Of a stretch of 64,000 bases of DNA, positions 23,768 to 33,192 are shown one piece after another. The stretch comes from Desulfocurvibacter africanus subsp. africanus DSM 2603 (GTDB lineage Bacteria; Desulfobacterota; Desulfovibrionia; Desulfovibrionales; Desulfovibrionaceae), in contig NZ_AULZ01000019.1 of NCBI RefSeq assembly GCF_000422545.1, positions 1-64,000 on the forward strand, written 5' to 3'. A program made the translations under genes and the position numbers. The notes under the pieces are model-generated. The model ran no database searches. It was given only the letters and a program-made list of their open reading frames with translations, and was not told where the DNA came from. Position 1 is the first letter of the stretch. Every line of letters begins with the position of its first letter.

Positions 23768-24745
23768 CTACTGCACGGACAGGTGAGTGAAGAAGCCACC
23801 CAGTCCCGGCATCGTGTTGTTGACCAGGTGCAGCCGCCGATCCAGAAGCGTGAGCCGCCCCCCCTCGGCAGGCAGGTCCAGCAGCGCATCAAGGGTCTTC
23901 AAGGGCGCAAGCTCCAGGGTGAAGCATTTCTGGGCATGGGGCAGCAGATTGGCATCCATGCCGACCACGCTCACATACCCGCCCAGGAGCGAGGGAGCCT
24001 GCATGTCATATCCCGCATTGAGCAGGCGGAGCAGGGCCTTGCCGCCCGCATAGCCGATCAGCGGGGGCTGGCTGTCGGAGGTATACGGCTCGCCATTGAT
24101 GAGGAAGTATCTCGGAGCATAGCCGATAGTGCTCGGCACGGCCGATGTGCCGTACGTGCCGTTGGCCACGGCGTCATGCATCTCGGGATCTATCTCACTG
24201 AACAGAAGGACGAGCTCGCTGTCGTAGGCCACGCCCGCGTAAGCCTGGCCGGCGGCCGCGTTTTTCTTAGCCGCGCCGTACAAGCCCATCTGCACCTGCA
24301 CGGCCGAATGCGTGCCGCTCATGTACAGGTAGGTGCCCGGCCGCACGTTGTTGAACGTGTACAGGTACGCCTTGTTGGGATAGGCCATGCGCTCGAAAGA
24401 GATGGCCCGCGGTTTGCCGTCCCCATAGACGTCGGCCATTATCGGCGTCATCCCGGTGGCCCGCAGTCCGGGAATGACGATGGACGTCGGCTCGGGAAGC
24501 CTGTTCACCAGGCGAATGCGCAGTTGCGTCTGGTCCGGCGGAACCTCGATGACCGGACCGGGCGACGAGTATTGCCCCGGAGCAAGCCCGTAGCCCCACA
24601 TGGCCACCTGCCGGCCGTCCGGCATGGTCTTGGTGTAGGCGCCGGCGTAGAGCGTGACGTCGATGGCCAAGGCCTGGCCTGCGGCGAGCGCCACGAGCAG
24701 AGCCGAGGCCAGGAGCAGACTCAAGCGTCTGGCAAGTTTTTTCAT
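23768..24745 (-). CDS. Cupredoxin / multicopper-oxidase-like protein, third in row
   Basis: A 325-residue exported protein. The start at 24745 (MKKLARRLSLL) has a GAGAGGGTGG leader; a GTG three codons earlier is possible. A signal peptide ends near QALA. Two cupredoxin-like domains can be followed through VPPDQTQLRIRLVNRLPEPTS split over domain 1, and GTYLYMSGTHSAVQVQMGLYG-like second-motif strand. It keeps the fold framework but no HxH or HCH copper motif, so it is probably a structural, non-catalytic homologue of its two upstream neighbours. Confidence 0.78.
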   Translation of the reverse strand: MKKLARRLSLLLASALLVALAAGQALAIDVTLYAGAYTKTMPDGRQVAMWGYGLAPGQYSSPGPVIEVPPDQTQLRIRLVNRLPEPTSIVIPGLRATGMTPIMADVYGDGKPRAISFERMAYPNKAYLYTFNNVRPGTYLYMSGTHSAVQVQMGLYGAAKKNAAAGQAYAGVAYDSELVLLFSEIDPEMHDAVANGTYGTSAVPSTIGYAPRYFLINGEPYTSDSQPPLIGYAGGKALLRLLNAGYDMQAPSLLGGYVSVVGMDANLLPHAQKCFTLELAPLKTLDALLDLPAEGGRLTLLDRRLHLVNNTMPGLGGFFTHLSVQ

Positions 24746-24761
24746 GGCTACCACCCTCTCG

Positions 24762-26300
24762 TCAGTATAAGTTTTGCTCGATCTCGACGCCCTCGGGCTC
24801 GACGATCATCATGCTCATCATGCCACCCGGGAAGATGTCGTTGTTGGTCATCTCCTTTTCGTTGTGCGAGTGGAACATGAAGGCAAGCCCGTTGTTCACG
24901 TTGAAGCCGCCCTCGCCGGGGGGGAGTTGGCCCATGGCGCCCAGGAATGGGCTGCCGCTGTACATGAAGCCGAAGGTCAGGTCCTTCTGGTCGGGCAGGG
25001 TCACCGGGAAGGGCGCGCCATGGTAGGTTGCGGTCACGTTCGCGCCGATGACCCACCGCAGGGCCGTGGTGCCCTCCAGGCCGCGCTTGAGGATGTGGAA
25101 CCCGACATTGCCGTTGATCAGCCCGTTGTTCCTGCGCCGCAGGATGACTACCTCGCGCTCGCCGGATTCCAGCGATGCTCCGGTCCAGATGACGGCGCGG
25201 AACTGGCGGTTCTGGGGCATGCTCTCGGCCAGGGCGGGAGGCACGGTCAGGACCGTTTGCGCGGGCGTGAGCACCCGGGCCAGAGTCCCGCTTCCAAAGG
25301 ACTCGTAGTCCTTCATGGCGTCGGTGATGGCGTGGTCGTGCACGTCCCAGCCGAGCTCGGCGCCCTTCCAGGGATCGAAAATCACATCCAGGGTGCCGCC
25401 GGGCATGATGGTCTGCGTGAAGCGGGACACTCCGAGGTCGGGCCCTGCGTCTGGAGCGCTCGCCAGGAGCATGCCGTCGCGGGCGACCAGGAGGCCGTTG
25501 TTGCCGTGATGGTGGAACGGGTGCGGATCGCGGCCGCCGCCGACCACGCGCAGGAGCATCTTCTCGTTGGGATGCATCCTGGGCGCGCAGTTGTATGGTT
25601 GGCTGGGCAGCCAGGGCACGCCGGCATCGGACCAGACGTCCGGCGAAGTACGGCCGTTATAGAACCAGTAGTACGGGAAGTAGGTCGTCTGATCCACCAG
25701 CTGATTCTGGCCGAACTCCACCAGCTCATGGATGCGGTAGTCCATCTCGCTGTGGAAGTAGAGGTACTCGTGGTCGTATTCCACGCCCGGATAGGCTATG
25801 CGGTTGTTAACCGGATCGAAGTCCACCGGCCGGACGATGAGCGTGCCCGAGAGGCCCATCTCGATCTGCAGGGCCGGGTTGGAGCCGCTCTGGTAGATGA
25901 AGGTGCCGGGCTTGTCGGCCACGAAGCTGTAGCTGACGGTGCCGTTGGGTGCGGCCTCCCTGGTGATGGGCCCCTCGGTTCCGCCCGTGGCCGTGACCTG
26001 GAAGCCAGGAATGACGATGGACACCGGCTCATTCAGGGAGTTGTCCAGGTTGATTTGAACGGTCTGCCCCTGACGCACGATGAGCGTGGGGCCGGGGTAC
26101 TGCATGTACCCGGCCTGGTCACCGAACCCCCACACGTAGATGGCGTTGCCTTCTCCGGTGTAGATATAACCGTCGCTCGCCCGCAGGTTGAATGTGTTGC
26201 CGGGTATGCCGTCGATCTTGGCCTGGGCGGTCCCGCACAGAAGCAGCAGGAGCGCCGCAAGCGCGGTCAGGTGCATGAGTGGTGCGCGCTGTGTGTTCAT
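24762..26300 (-). CDS. Multicopper-oxidase-like protein lacking the type-1 Cys, second in row
   Basis: A 512-residue exported protein with signal peptide (ALAALLLLLCGTAQA) and three cupredoxin-like domains. Domain 1 has no copper motif. The later part has HPFHHHGN at about residue 260, the equivalent of multicopper-oxidase motif 3, and FHSHNEKEM at about 475, the equivalent of motif 4 (HCHxxxH) with Ser replacing the type-1 Cys. So it retains two of the four His motifs for a trinuclear site but no blue-copper site. Very Met-rich near the C-terminus (PGGMMSMM), as in copper-handling proteins. Confidence 0.85.
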   Translation of the reverse strand: MNTQRAPLMHLTALAALLLLLCGTAQAKIDGIPGNTFNLRASDGYIYTGEGNAIYVWGFGDQAGYMQYPGPTLIVRQGQTVQINLDNSLNEPVSIVIPGFQVTATGGTEGPITREAAPNGTVSYSFVADKPGTFIYQSGSNPALQIEMGLSGTLIVRPVDFDPVNNRIAYPGVEYDHEYLYFHSEMDYRIHELVEFGQNQLVDQTTYFPYYWFYNGRTSPDVWSDAGVPWLPSQPYNCAPRMHPNEKMLLRVVGGGRDPHPFHHHGNNGLLVARDGMLLASAPDAGPDLGVSRFTQTIMPGGTLDVIFDPWKGAELGWDVHDHAITDAMKDYESFGSGTLARVLTPAQTVLTVPPALAESMPQNRQFRAVIWTGASLESGEREVVILRRRNNGLINGNVGFHILKRGLEGTTALRWVIGANVTATYHGAPFPVTLPDQKDLTFGFMYSGSPFLGAMGQLPPGEGGFNVNNGLAFMFHSHNEKEMTNNDIFPGGMMSMMIVEPEGVEIEQNLY

Positions 26301-26313
26301 GTTTATCCTCCCC

Positions 26314-27585
26314 TTATTCGATGCGGATTTCGGTCATCATGCCGCCGAAGTCCTGCTTGTCGTTGCTCAGGAGATACATGTCGGCAGCGTGGAGGAAGTA
26401 TGTCCCGGGAGGGACGCCCCTGGTGTCGATGATGATGTCCATGGCCTGGCCGCCGCCAAGGGTCACGGAGTTGGTCTTGTAGTAGAGGTTCTCGCCCGTC
26501 GCGCTACGCAGGAGCTTGGAGTCGATGCCGACCACGGTCATGGGCAGGCTCAAGGACTGCAACGTCCAGAAGTGCGTGATATTCAGGTTGATGAGCCTGA
26601 GAAGGATCTTTTGGGGCCGCGTGGCCTTGATCAGGGCGTTCATGGGCTGGCCGTTATAAGCTTCGTAGGGCGCGGGCGGGTTGTTGACGAGCGCCGCCTC
26701 GATCACCGTGTCCGGGTATCCGCGGCCGTTGAGGGTGGTGTAATTGTCCTTCATCTCCGCGAAGGGCAGGGGCTGGGTTTCCTCGCTGGCATCGTGGAAA
26801 GCCGGGTCGAAGCCGCCCATCATGATGGGATACTCGACGTCATAGCGCGTCGAGCCGTCCCCGTCGTTGTAGACGTACTTGTGGCCGACCAGGGGATCGT
26901 CCAGGCTCGGATTGAGGTTGTAGTCGGGATTGGCGTGCCTGTGGCTGCCGAGCATGGTTCCGCCTGGCAGACGGTTCTGGGCCGGACGTACATAGAGGTT
27001 GCCCAACATGCCCATCTGCATGTGCTCCACGGCCTCGATGTGGCAGTGGTACATGAAGGTCCCGGGCTCGACCACGTTGTAGTAGTAGGTCAGGCTGGAC
27101 ATCATGTTGATGCCGAAGCTCGATTCAGGCAGGCCATCGAAGACGCTCGCGGCCTGCGGGAATCCGTGCCAGTGCACGGAGTGCGGGTCGAAGAGGTCGG
27201 GCCGGTTGACCATGCCCACGTTGGTCAGGGTCAGGTAGAACTCGTCGCCCTCGTCCACGGCGATGGTCGGAGCCGGGAAGACCATCTTCATCTGCATGTT
27301 GTTGATGGCATCCTCCGGCGCCATGCCCGTGGCGTCGGCGAACCCGAAAATGTACTGGGATTTGCCGTCGGCCATGATCGTGTACCCGTCACCCGCCGCC
27401 AAGTGCATGCAGCGCACCTGCCTATTGGGATCAGGCGTGTCCTCCGGGTCCAGGAGGTCGGCGTCTCCATTGCCGTCGCCCGGACATTGGACGTGCACGG
27501 CCGCATGGGCGGCCACGGCCATCTGCAGGAGCAGCAGCGCTGCTACAAGGATGGCCATGTACCTAGGTTCAGAACGGTTTCTCAT
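26314..27585 (-). CDS. Multicopper-oxidase-like protein with type-1 motif in domain 1, first in row
   Basis: A 423-residue exported protein; start at 27585 with GAGGAG upstream and a signal peptide ending near AHAA. Near residue 137 is HSVHWHGF (motif 1), and near 180 is MYHCHIEAVEHMQMGM, which carries the HCH pair plus the His and Met of a type-1 blue-copper site. The C-terminal domain has no HxH motif. It therefore has motifs 1 and 2 only, complementary to the next gene downstream. The stop is 13 bp before the next start. Likely a periplasmic or surface oxidase subunit; substrate (metal or organic) is not visible. Confidence 0.87.
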   Translation of the reverse strand: MRNRSEPRYMAILVAALLLLQMAVAAHAAVHVQCPGDGNGDADLLDPEDTPDPNRQVRCMHLAAGDGYTIMADGKSQYIFGFADATGMAPEDAINNMQMKMVFPAPTIAVDEGDEFYLTLTNVGMVNRPDLFDPHSVHWHGFPQAASVFDGLPESSFGINMMSSLTYYYNVVEPGTFMYHCHIEAVEHMQMGMLGNLYVRPAQNRLPGGTMLGSHRHANPDYNLNPSLDDPLVGHKYVYNDGDGSTRYDVEYPIMMGGFDPAFHDASEETQPLPFAEMKDNYTTLNGRGYPDTVIEAALVNNPPAPYEAYNGQPMNALIKATRPQKILLRLINLNITHFWTLQSLSLPMTVVGIDSKLLRSATGENLYYKTNSVTLGGGQAMDIIIDTRGVPPGTYFLHAADMYLLSNDKQDFGGMMTEIRIE

Positions 27586-27706
27586 GGGCTTCTCCTCGTG
27601 TGCCCTCCTGCCGGGTGCCATCCCGGCAGGAGGGGGCCTGTGAGTTGAGTTTCTCAATGCTTCTTCAGTCGGTATCCTCGTTCGCTCCCTGGCGCCCGCA
27701 CGGCTG

Positions 27707-30700
27707 CTAGGGTTTCAGGTGGTAGCCTCCTGCGCCTTCGGTCAGCGGATGGAAGCGGGCCGAGATATTGTTGCCGCCCTCATCGATGACCACCGAGAAC
27801 AGGAGCTCATTGAAGTACTCCTTCGCAAACAGCGGGTCCGTGGACACGTTGCCCTCGCCCGGGTAGGCCGAGGCGTCAGTCAGGATACAGTTCTGCGGGT
27901 GCAGGGCGTAGCCCAGGCCACCGGCGACCTCCAGGTCGTGGAAGCCCATTAACTCGAGCTGGCCGGTGCCGATGGCGGTATTCATCCTGAAGGAGCGGTT
28001 CTCCCAGATGATGTTCTCGCTCAGCAGCGGGTCTACGTAGGCCTGGCCGCTGGCATCGGCGAGAGCCGTGCTGAGCGGGTGGCTTACGATGCCCGCTCCT
28101 TGTGGGTTGGACGTGGTCTGGCCAGGCAGGAATGCGGCCCTGGACGTAGCGGTGGAGTCATTGTGCGCGATGGTGTTGTGCACGACCTCCACGTTCACCG
28201 CGTTCTGCAGGGAGATGCCGCCGCCGTCGTACGCAGCCACGTTGTTGACGATGATGTTGTCGGCGATGCTCAGCTTCCAGGGCGTGGAAAGGGCATCGAC
28301 GCCGTTGATGTCCACGGCCCTGATGCCGCCGCCGGAGAAGGACCCGGCCAGGTTGCCCTGGATCAGGTTGCCCAGGATGCTCACGTCGCCGGAGCCGTCG
28401 CCCTGCGGGTCCGCGATGGCCTCGCCCGCCACGAAGATACCGCCGCCCGCGCCGCCGACCTGGCCGCCGAAGAAGATCTCGTTGAACAGGATCTTGTTGT
28501 TCTTGATCGAGCCATTATCCGAAAGGCCCAAGTGGCAGACGCCGCCGCCGTTCCAGGAGGCGAAGTTGCCCGCGATGCGGTTGTTCTCCAGGGCGTAATT
28601 GCTGGCGCCGCCGTAGATCACCACGCCACCGCCGCCGAAAGCCCGGCCGGAGTTCTTGACGATCTTGTTGTAGCGGATTGCCATGTTCGGGTTGGTGCGC
28701 TGGCTGTCGGGGATGCCCGCGACGATGCCGCCGCCCCGGACGCCCTGGTTGCCGGTGATGATGTTGTTGCTGATGCGCAGGTAATGCCCCAGGTCGGGCA
28801 CCGAGATGCCGCCGCCCGAGATGGAGCCGGTGATATGGAAGCCGTCGATGAGGCGCTGATTGACGAGCGGCCTTGTGCCGGTGGTCCGGTAGGCGTTGCT
28901 CAGGACCAGGAAGCCGGGCATCTCGATGGGTTTGAACGACAGGGCCAGGGGCTTGCCGTTGCCGATGTCGACGATCTCGCCCGCCTGCACCAGGGCCGCG
29001 ACCTTGGCGTGCCAGTCGGCCAGCTTGTCCAGCGGATCCGGGTACGGGTAGATCTGCGTGGAATGGCCGCCGAAGCCCTGCAACTGGACGTTCTTGTAGA
29101 CGATGGGCGACTCCTCGTAGACGCCCGGGCGCACGATGATCAGCGTCCCCTCGGCTGCTACGTCGATGGCCCTCTGGATGGGCCCGCGGCCGTCCACGTA
29201 GGGGCCCTCGCCGACATAGACGATCTTCTGCCTGGGAGCGACGTGCACGGTCACGCCCAGCTCGGACCACTTGCCGTTGTCGCCGCGCTGCACGGCGAGC
29301 TGCCCCGTGGACAATCCGGTCAGGGTCGGCGCTCTGACCTCGATGAGGTCGTTGCTCCAGTTCCTGACCTCCAACTGGACCCCGCCGATGGTGACCTGGC
29401 CGCTGGTCCAGCCGAAACCGAAGTCGCGCAGGATGGTCTTGGGCTCGTCCGCCTCTTCGGGGCGGTCAGAGCTGTCGGGATTGGCGACGTATGTGTCGCC
29501 AGCCGAGGTGATGAACAGGCTTGCGCCGTTGAATCGCAGCACGGGGCCGGTCTGATTGGGTCCCGTGACCATCTCGATGACCGGGGTGCCGTCCTCGGGC
29601 TCGACGTCCACGCCGAAGTTCGGGTAGCCCACGTGGGCGCCCACCGGCAGGATCGGTGTGTCGAGGTAGCTCGACCGGCCGGCGTAGTACATGAAGGTCC
29701 AGGCCATCTGGCTATAGTCGGGATCGTAATGCGGATCCAAGGTCTTCGCGCCGTTCGCGCCGGCCAGCCAAGGATGGTTCAGGAAAACGGTCAGCATCTG
29801 GGGCGAGATGCCCATGGGTGAAGGCACGTTGTTGGTGTAGGTGGAAGGCACGAGGGCGTTGTACGCGCCGAACTCGTCGGTGTACGTGCGCGCGACCTCG
29901 TTTCCGGTCCAGTCGCGGAAGGAGATGGGAATCCACTTGGGAGAGGGCTTCTCGCCGTAGATCGGGCTCGTGGAGTCGAACTCCGCGCCCAGGTCGTTGT
30001 TCACGAAGCCCACGGCGCGCGCGGCCTTGGGCACCATGGTGAAGAAGTGGAAGTTGGCGGCCGCGTTGAGCGGGCCTCCGACGCGCAGTTGCTTGGCGTC
30101 GCACAGGGGCCGCGTGTCGCCGGCGAACGGCGCACTGATGAGGTCGCCCTCGTCAATGCCGAGCAGGGGATAAAGGCCAAGCCCGCCCCCGGTCTGCATG
30201 CTCAGGAAGGGAGGCACCTCGCGCTTCTCGCCGACGCAGACGGGCGAGCCTATGGGGGCGGCGAGGGCCATCATGGACGGCTCGAACTCGTCGCCGAAAT
30301 CGACGTTCTTGTCCTCTTCCTTCTGCAGGATGTAGCCCTTGGGGGCCGCGGCCTGCACGATGTAGTAGCCGGCCGTGAGCGCCACCGGCTCGACGGTCGC
30401 GACGTCCACGTTGGCCATGCCCGTCGGGAAGTGATCGTTGAAGGCGTATCCGCCGTCGAACAGGCCTGGGCGCACCTGGTTCCACACGCCGAAGTTGTCG
30501 ATGCACGTCCCATCGGGCATGGGCGCGCCGTCCACGATGGGCATGGGCCGGCCCCAGATGCAGTCCTCGGGCAGATTGTCGTCGAAGCTGTCGGAGTAGA
30601 CGATCTGCACGGCGTCGCCGTAGTCGAAAACGCCGGCGGTACCGTTGTCGATATCCTCGCCGCCGAGACCGGGGAAGTTGCCCTGAGGGTAGTTGTCCAC

Positions 30701-32575
30701 GTCGGCCAGGGTGGGCTTGCCGTCCCCGTCCAGGTCATCAATGATGCCGTCGTTGTTGGCATCCTTGTAGAGAGCCACCTGCACGCGGGGTATGCCCGGC
30801 TCCCAGGTGTCGCCCACGGCGAACTGAGGATCATCTTCCGCCCTGGTGTAAGCGTAGAAGATCATGCCGGAGAGGCCGCCGTTCTCCCTGGCCAGGTAGT
30901 TGTTCTTGCCCCAGTCGATGCGGTTGTACTGGCCCAGGAAGGCCTGCATGGCCTGGGTAAGCACAGGCCCCGTCTCGGTGCGGTAGAACGTGCCGTCCGC
31001 CTGCACCTGCGGGGTGCGCTTGGCGTCGTAGGGGAACTCGTCGATGGGCGGGACCGCGCCGCCGAAGTCGACCACGGCGGTCATGCCCGTGGCCTTGTAG
31101 CGGGCGAAGTCCACCTCGACCACGAGGAACTTGAAGAACGGGAAGACCTGGGTGAAGGCGTAGTCGCCCTGGGGCCCCGTGGTCTGGGCCTGGTAGATGG
31201 AGCCGTCGCGGTAGCGGATGTTGACCGCCTGGTCGGACATGCCCCGCTCGCCAGGATCCTTGAACCCGTTCAGGTTCGTGTCGAAGAACACGAAACCTTC
31301 GAGCTCGCCGAACCATTTGTTGTTGAGGATATCCAGGGAAGCCAGTTGCGCTGGCGGGTTGCCGATGTTGTTGACCCCCGGATTGACCACGATAGTCTGG
31401 AAGCCGAACAAGGCGCCCAGATCCTGGTCCCAGGTCACCAGCTCGTAGGTGCCGGCCGGGATGTTGCTGAAATTGAAATAGGAGCGCTCGATACCGTCCG
31501 CGTCCGCGCCGGTGGTGCACTGCTGGACGATGAGGCCATCGCCGGTTGCTGGGTCGTTGAGGCCGACCCAGCAACCCGGAACCGCCGTACCCTTGTGGAA
31601 GCCCTGCAGGAAGGGCGGCTGGGCGAAGTGGTTGTAGTTGACCTCGCCGAAGATGGAGGCCTGCTGATCAGCGGGCGTGGCTGGGATGCCGCCGTTGGCA
31701 GCGCTCCAGGGCAGCTCGTCGGGGCTCACGAAACCGAAGAAGACGTGCCACGTGCCCGTGCCGAAACCCTCGACGAACACGCGCGGCTCCCGGGCCTTGA
31801 CCCAGGCATCGATGGTCGGCGTGCCCTCGATGGTGCTGGTCTGGATCCAGTCTCCCGACTGGCCGGCCGGAGCGATGGCGCGCAGGCCGTACTTGCCGGG
31901 AACCAGAAACTGGATGAGCGCCTCACCCTGGGAATCCGTCGTGATATAGCCCGGGCCGATCACGTCCACTTCCCATGTGTCGCCGACCTTCTTGTAAGTC
32001 GTGCCCAGCGGGTTGCCGAAGGCGTCATTGACCTGCTGGCCGGCGGTGTCATCCAGCAGGATCTTGAAGCCAGCCAGCCCCGGCTCAGCCGCATCGGGCG
32101 CGTTGTTGATCGGCGCGTTGTCGTTGAAGACAAAGATGGATATCTGCGCCGTGGGCAGCGGATATTTGTGGACCACTACCGTGACTTCGGTCTGCCCGGC
32201 CGTCACGGTCTTGCCACCCATGGAGTAGCCCGTATAGGGCTGCACGGAGACCACGTAAGGCGTGCCGCTGTCGACATCCACGCTCACGCTGCTGCCGTTC
32301 TCCTCGCCAGTTTCCACAACCGTCGCATGGCTCTTATGGATGGAGGTGCCGATGGTTGGATAAGCAGGCGCTCCGGGCTCTGTCTGCACCGTGTTGTCTT
32401 CCTCGATCAGCCAGCGGAAGCCGGTCACGGGAAGTCCGGCATCATCTTCTATGTTAATGGTTAGTGCCGCCGATGCTATGCCCGCTGACAATAGCGCACC
32501 TATCAATACGATACAGAAGAGAAGTGCTCTAAAATTCAGCACTCCCAATCGTTGCCCAAAACCCATGCCCTCCAT
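27707..32575 (-). CDS. Giant surface protein with SdrD-B-like, IPT/TIG and beta-helix domains
   Basis: A 1622-residue secreted protein that starts the copper gene run, with a strong AGGAGGTGG leader. It has an N-terminal hydrophobic signal (LLFCIVLIGALLSAGIASA). Repeated Cna-B/SdrD-B-like modules follow (FVFFDTNLNGFKDPGERGM near residue 425, a second at about 600), with many DxNxDG-like calcium-type loops. An IPT/TIG-like domain is near 1080-1130. The C-terminal about 470 residues form a right-handed beta-helix with repeated NxIxGN turns. Such proteins are cell-surface scaffolds. Co-occurrence with copper oxidases suggests it holds them at the surface. No sortase or PEP-CTERM tail is seen. 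Confidence 0.82.
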   Translation of the reverse strand: MEGMGFGQRLGVLNFRALLFCIVLIGALLSAGIASAALTINIEDDAGLPVTGFRWLIEEDNTVQTEPGAPAYPTIGTSIHKSHATVVETGEENGSSVSVDVDSGTPYVVSVQPYTGYSMGGKTVTAGQTEVTVVVHKYPLPTAQISIFVFNDNAPINNAPDAAEPGLAGFKILLDDTAGQQVNDAFGNPLGTTYKKVGDTWEVDVIGPGYITTDSQGEALIQFLVPGKYGLRAIAPAGQSGDWIQTSTIEGTPTIDAWVKAREPRVFVEGFGTGTWHVFFGFVSPDELPWSAANGGIPATPADQQASIFGEVNYNHFAQPPFLQGFHKGTAVPGCWVGLNDPATGDGLIVQQCTTGADADGIERSYFNFSNIPAGTYELVTWDQDLGALFGFQTIVVNPGVNNIGNPPAQLASLDILNNKWFGELEGFVFFDTNLNGFKDPGERGMSDQAVNIRYRDGSIYQAQTTGPQGDYAFTQVFPFFKFLVVEVDFARYKATGMTAVVDFGGAVPPIDEFPYDAKRTPQVQADGTFYRTETGPVLTQAMQAFLGQYNRIDWGKNNYLARENGGLSGMIFYAYTRAEDDPQFAVGDTWEPGIPRVQVALYKDANNDGIIDDLDGDGKPTLADVDNYPQGNFPGLGGEDIDNGTAGVFDYGDAVQIVYSDSFDDNLPEDCIWGRPMPIVDGAPMPDGTCIDNFGVWNQVRPGLFDGGYAFNDHFPTGMANVDVATVEPVALTAGYYIVQAAAPKGYILQKEEDKNVDFGDEFEPSMMALAAPIGSPVCVGEKREVPPFLSMQTGGGLGLYPLLGIDEGDLISAPFAGDTRPLCDAKQLRVGGPLNAAANFHFFTMVPKAARAVGFVNNDLGAEFDSTSPIYGEKPSPKWIPISFRDWTGNEVARTYTDEFGAYNALVPSTYTNNVPSPMGISPQMLTVFLNHPWLAGANGAKTLDPHYDPDYSQMAWTFMYYAGRSSYLDTPILPVGAHVGYPNFGVDVEPEDGTPVIEMVTGPNQTGPVLRFNGASLFITSAGDTYVANPDSSDRPEEADEPKTILRDFGFGWTSGQVTIGGVQLEVRNWSNDLIEVRAPTLTGLSTGQLAVQRGDNGKWSELGVTVHVAPRQKIVYVGEGPYVDGRGPIQRAIDVAAEGTLIIVRPGVYEESPIVYKNVQLQGFGGHSTQIYPYPDPLDKLADWHAKVAALVQAGEIVDIGNGKPLALSFKPIEMPGFLVLSNAYRTTGTRPLVNQRLIDGFHITGSISGGGISVPDLGHYLRISNNIITGNQGVRGGGIVAGIPDSQRTNPNMAIRYNKIVKNSGRAFGGGGVVIYGGASNYALENNRIAGNFASWNGGGVCHLGLSDNGSIKNNKILFNEIFFGGQVGGAGGGIFVAGEAIADPQGDGSGDVSILGNLIQGNLAGSFSGGGIRAVDINGVDALSTPWKLSIADNIIVNNVAAYDGGGISLQNAVNVEVVHNTIAHNDSTATSRAAFLPGQTTSNPQGAGIVSHPLSTALADASGQAYVDPLLSENIIWENRSFRMNTAIGTGQLELMGFHDLEVAGGLGYALHPQNCILTDASAYPGEGNVSTDPLFAKEYFNELLFSVVIDEGGNNISARFHPLTEGAGGYHLKP

Positions 32576-33192
32576 CGCACCACCTCCTGGTTGGAAAGAC
32601 TAACACCACAAATATCTGTTATAATGCGCCTATAATATTATTTAACATAAGTATTCTTAGGTTTATCCAATACATAAATTCCCGTTAACGTCCTATATAA
32701 AGGTCATTTCCGTTTCTTCGCAGCAAGTCTGGCGTGCCAGCCTGGCTTATTGAATTCAGCTGATTATTTAACTGAGAGCTTCCCCTCCAACGATCATGCA
32801 AGGCACCCCGCATCAACCCTTTCCCACTTCCTACTTGAAACGTAGATCAATTAGAGGCTAGAAGCACAATTATGAAAGCCATGCGTAAATTCTCATGTGA
32901 CCGGGGAATCCACGCGGAAAAGATGTGCGCATGCACTGAGGTCTTCTTTGCCATGGCATGTACATTTTGCAGGATTGTTCCGCCGGGTAATTGTTTCCTG
33001 GGAAGGCGCAATCACCGGCACATGATCTTCAACAAGGATGAGAAACTGGTGCACCATGTCAGTTGTGCGGTAAAAAATTACGCTCACGCAATCTTGAACT
33101 GCGCACTTCGCATGCTCGCCTATTGCCTGGCGATCTTCCAATCATGTCACGGGCTGTCATTCCAAGCACAAACCCCCTCGCGGAGGCATCGC
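32576..33192. other. 617 bp divergent intergenic region
   Basis: AT-rich just upstream of the giant gene and then mixed. It must hold the promoters of the leftward copper cluster and of the rightward NosL-like gene. I see no strong sigma-70 or sigma-54 site or copper-type dyad that I can defend. An in-frame 107-codon extension of the NosL-like gene crosses it but looks like chance. Confidence 0.5.

Noticed and set aside
28079-32464. Long plus-strand frames opposite the giant surface gene
   Set aside because: No start signal or domain; they are mirror frames of a repeat-rich, GC-rich gene.
32872-33192. 107-codon N-terminal extension of the NosL-like gene
   Set aside because: The ATG at 33193 has a good ribosome-binding site and gives an immediate signal peptide; the extension would bury it.
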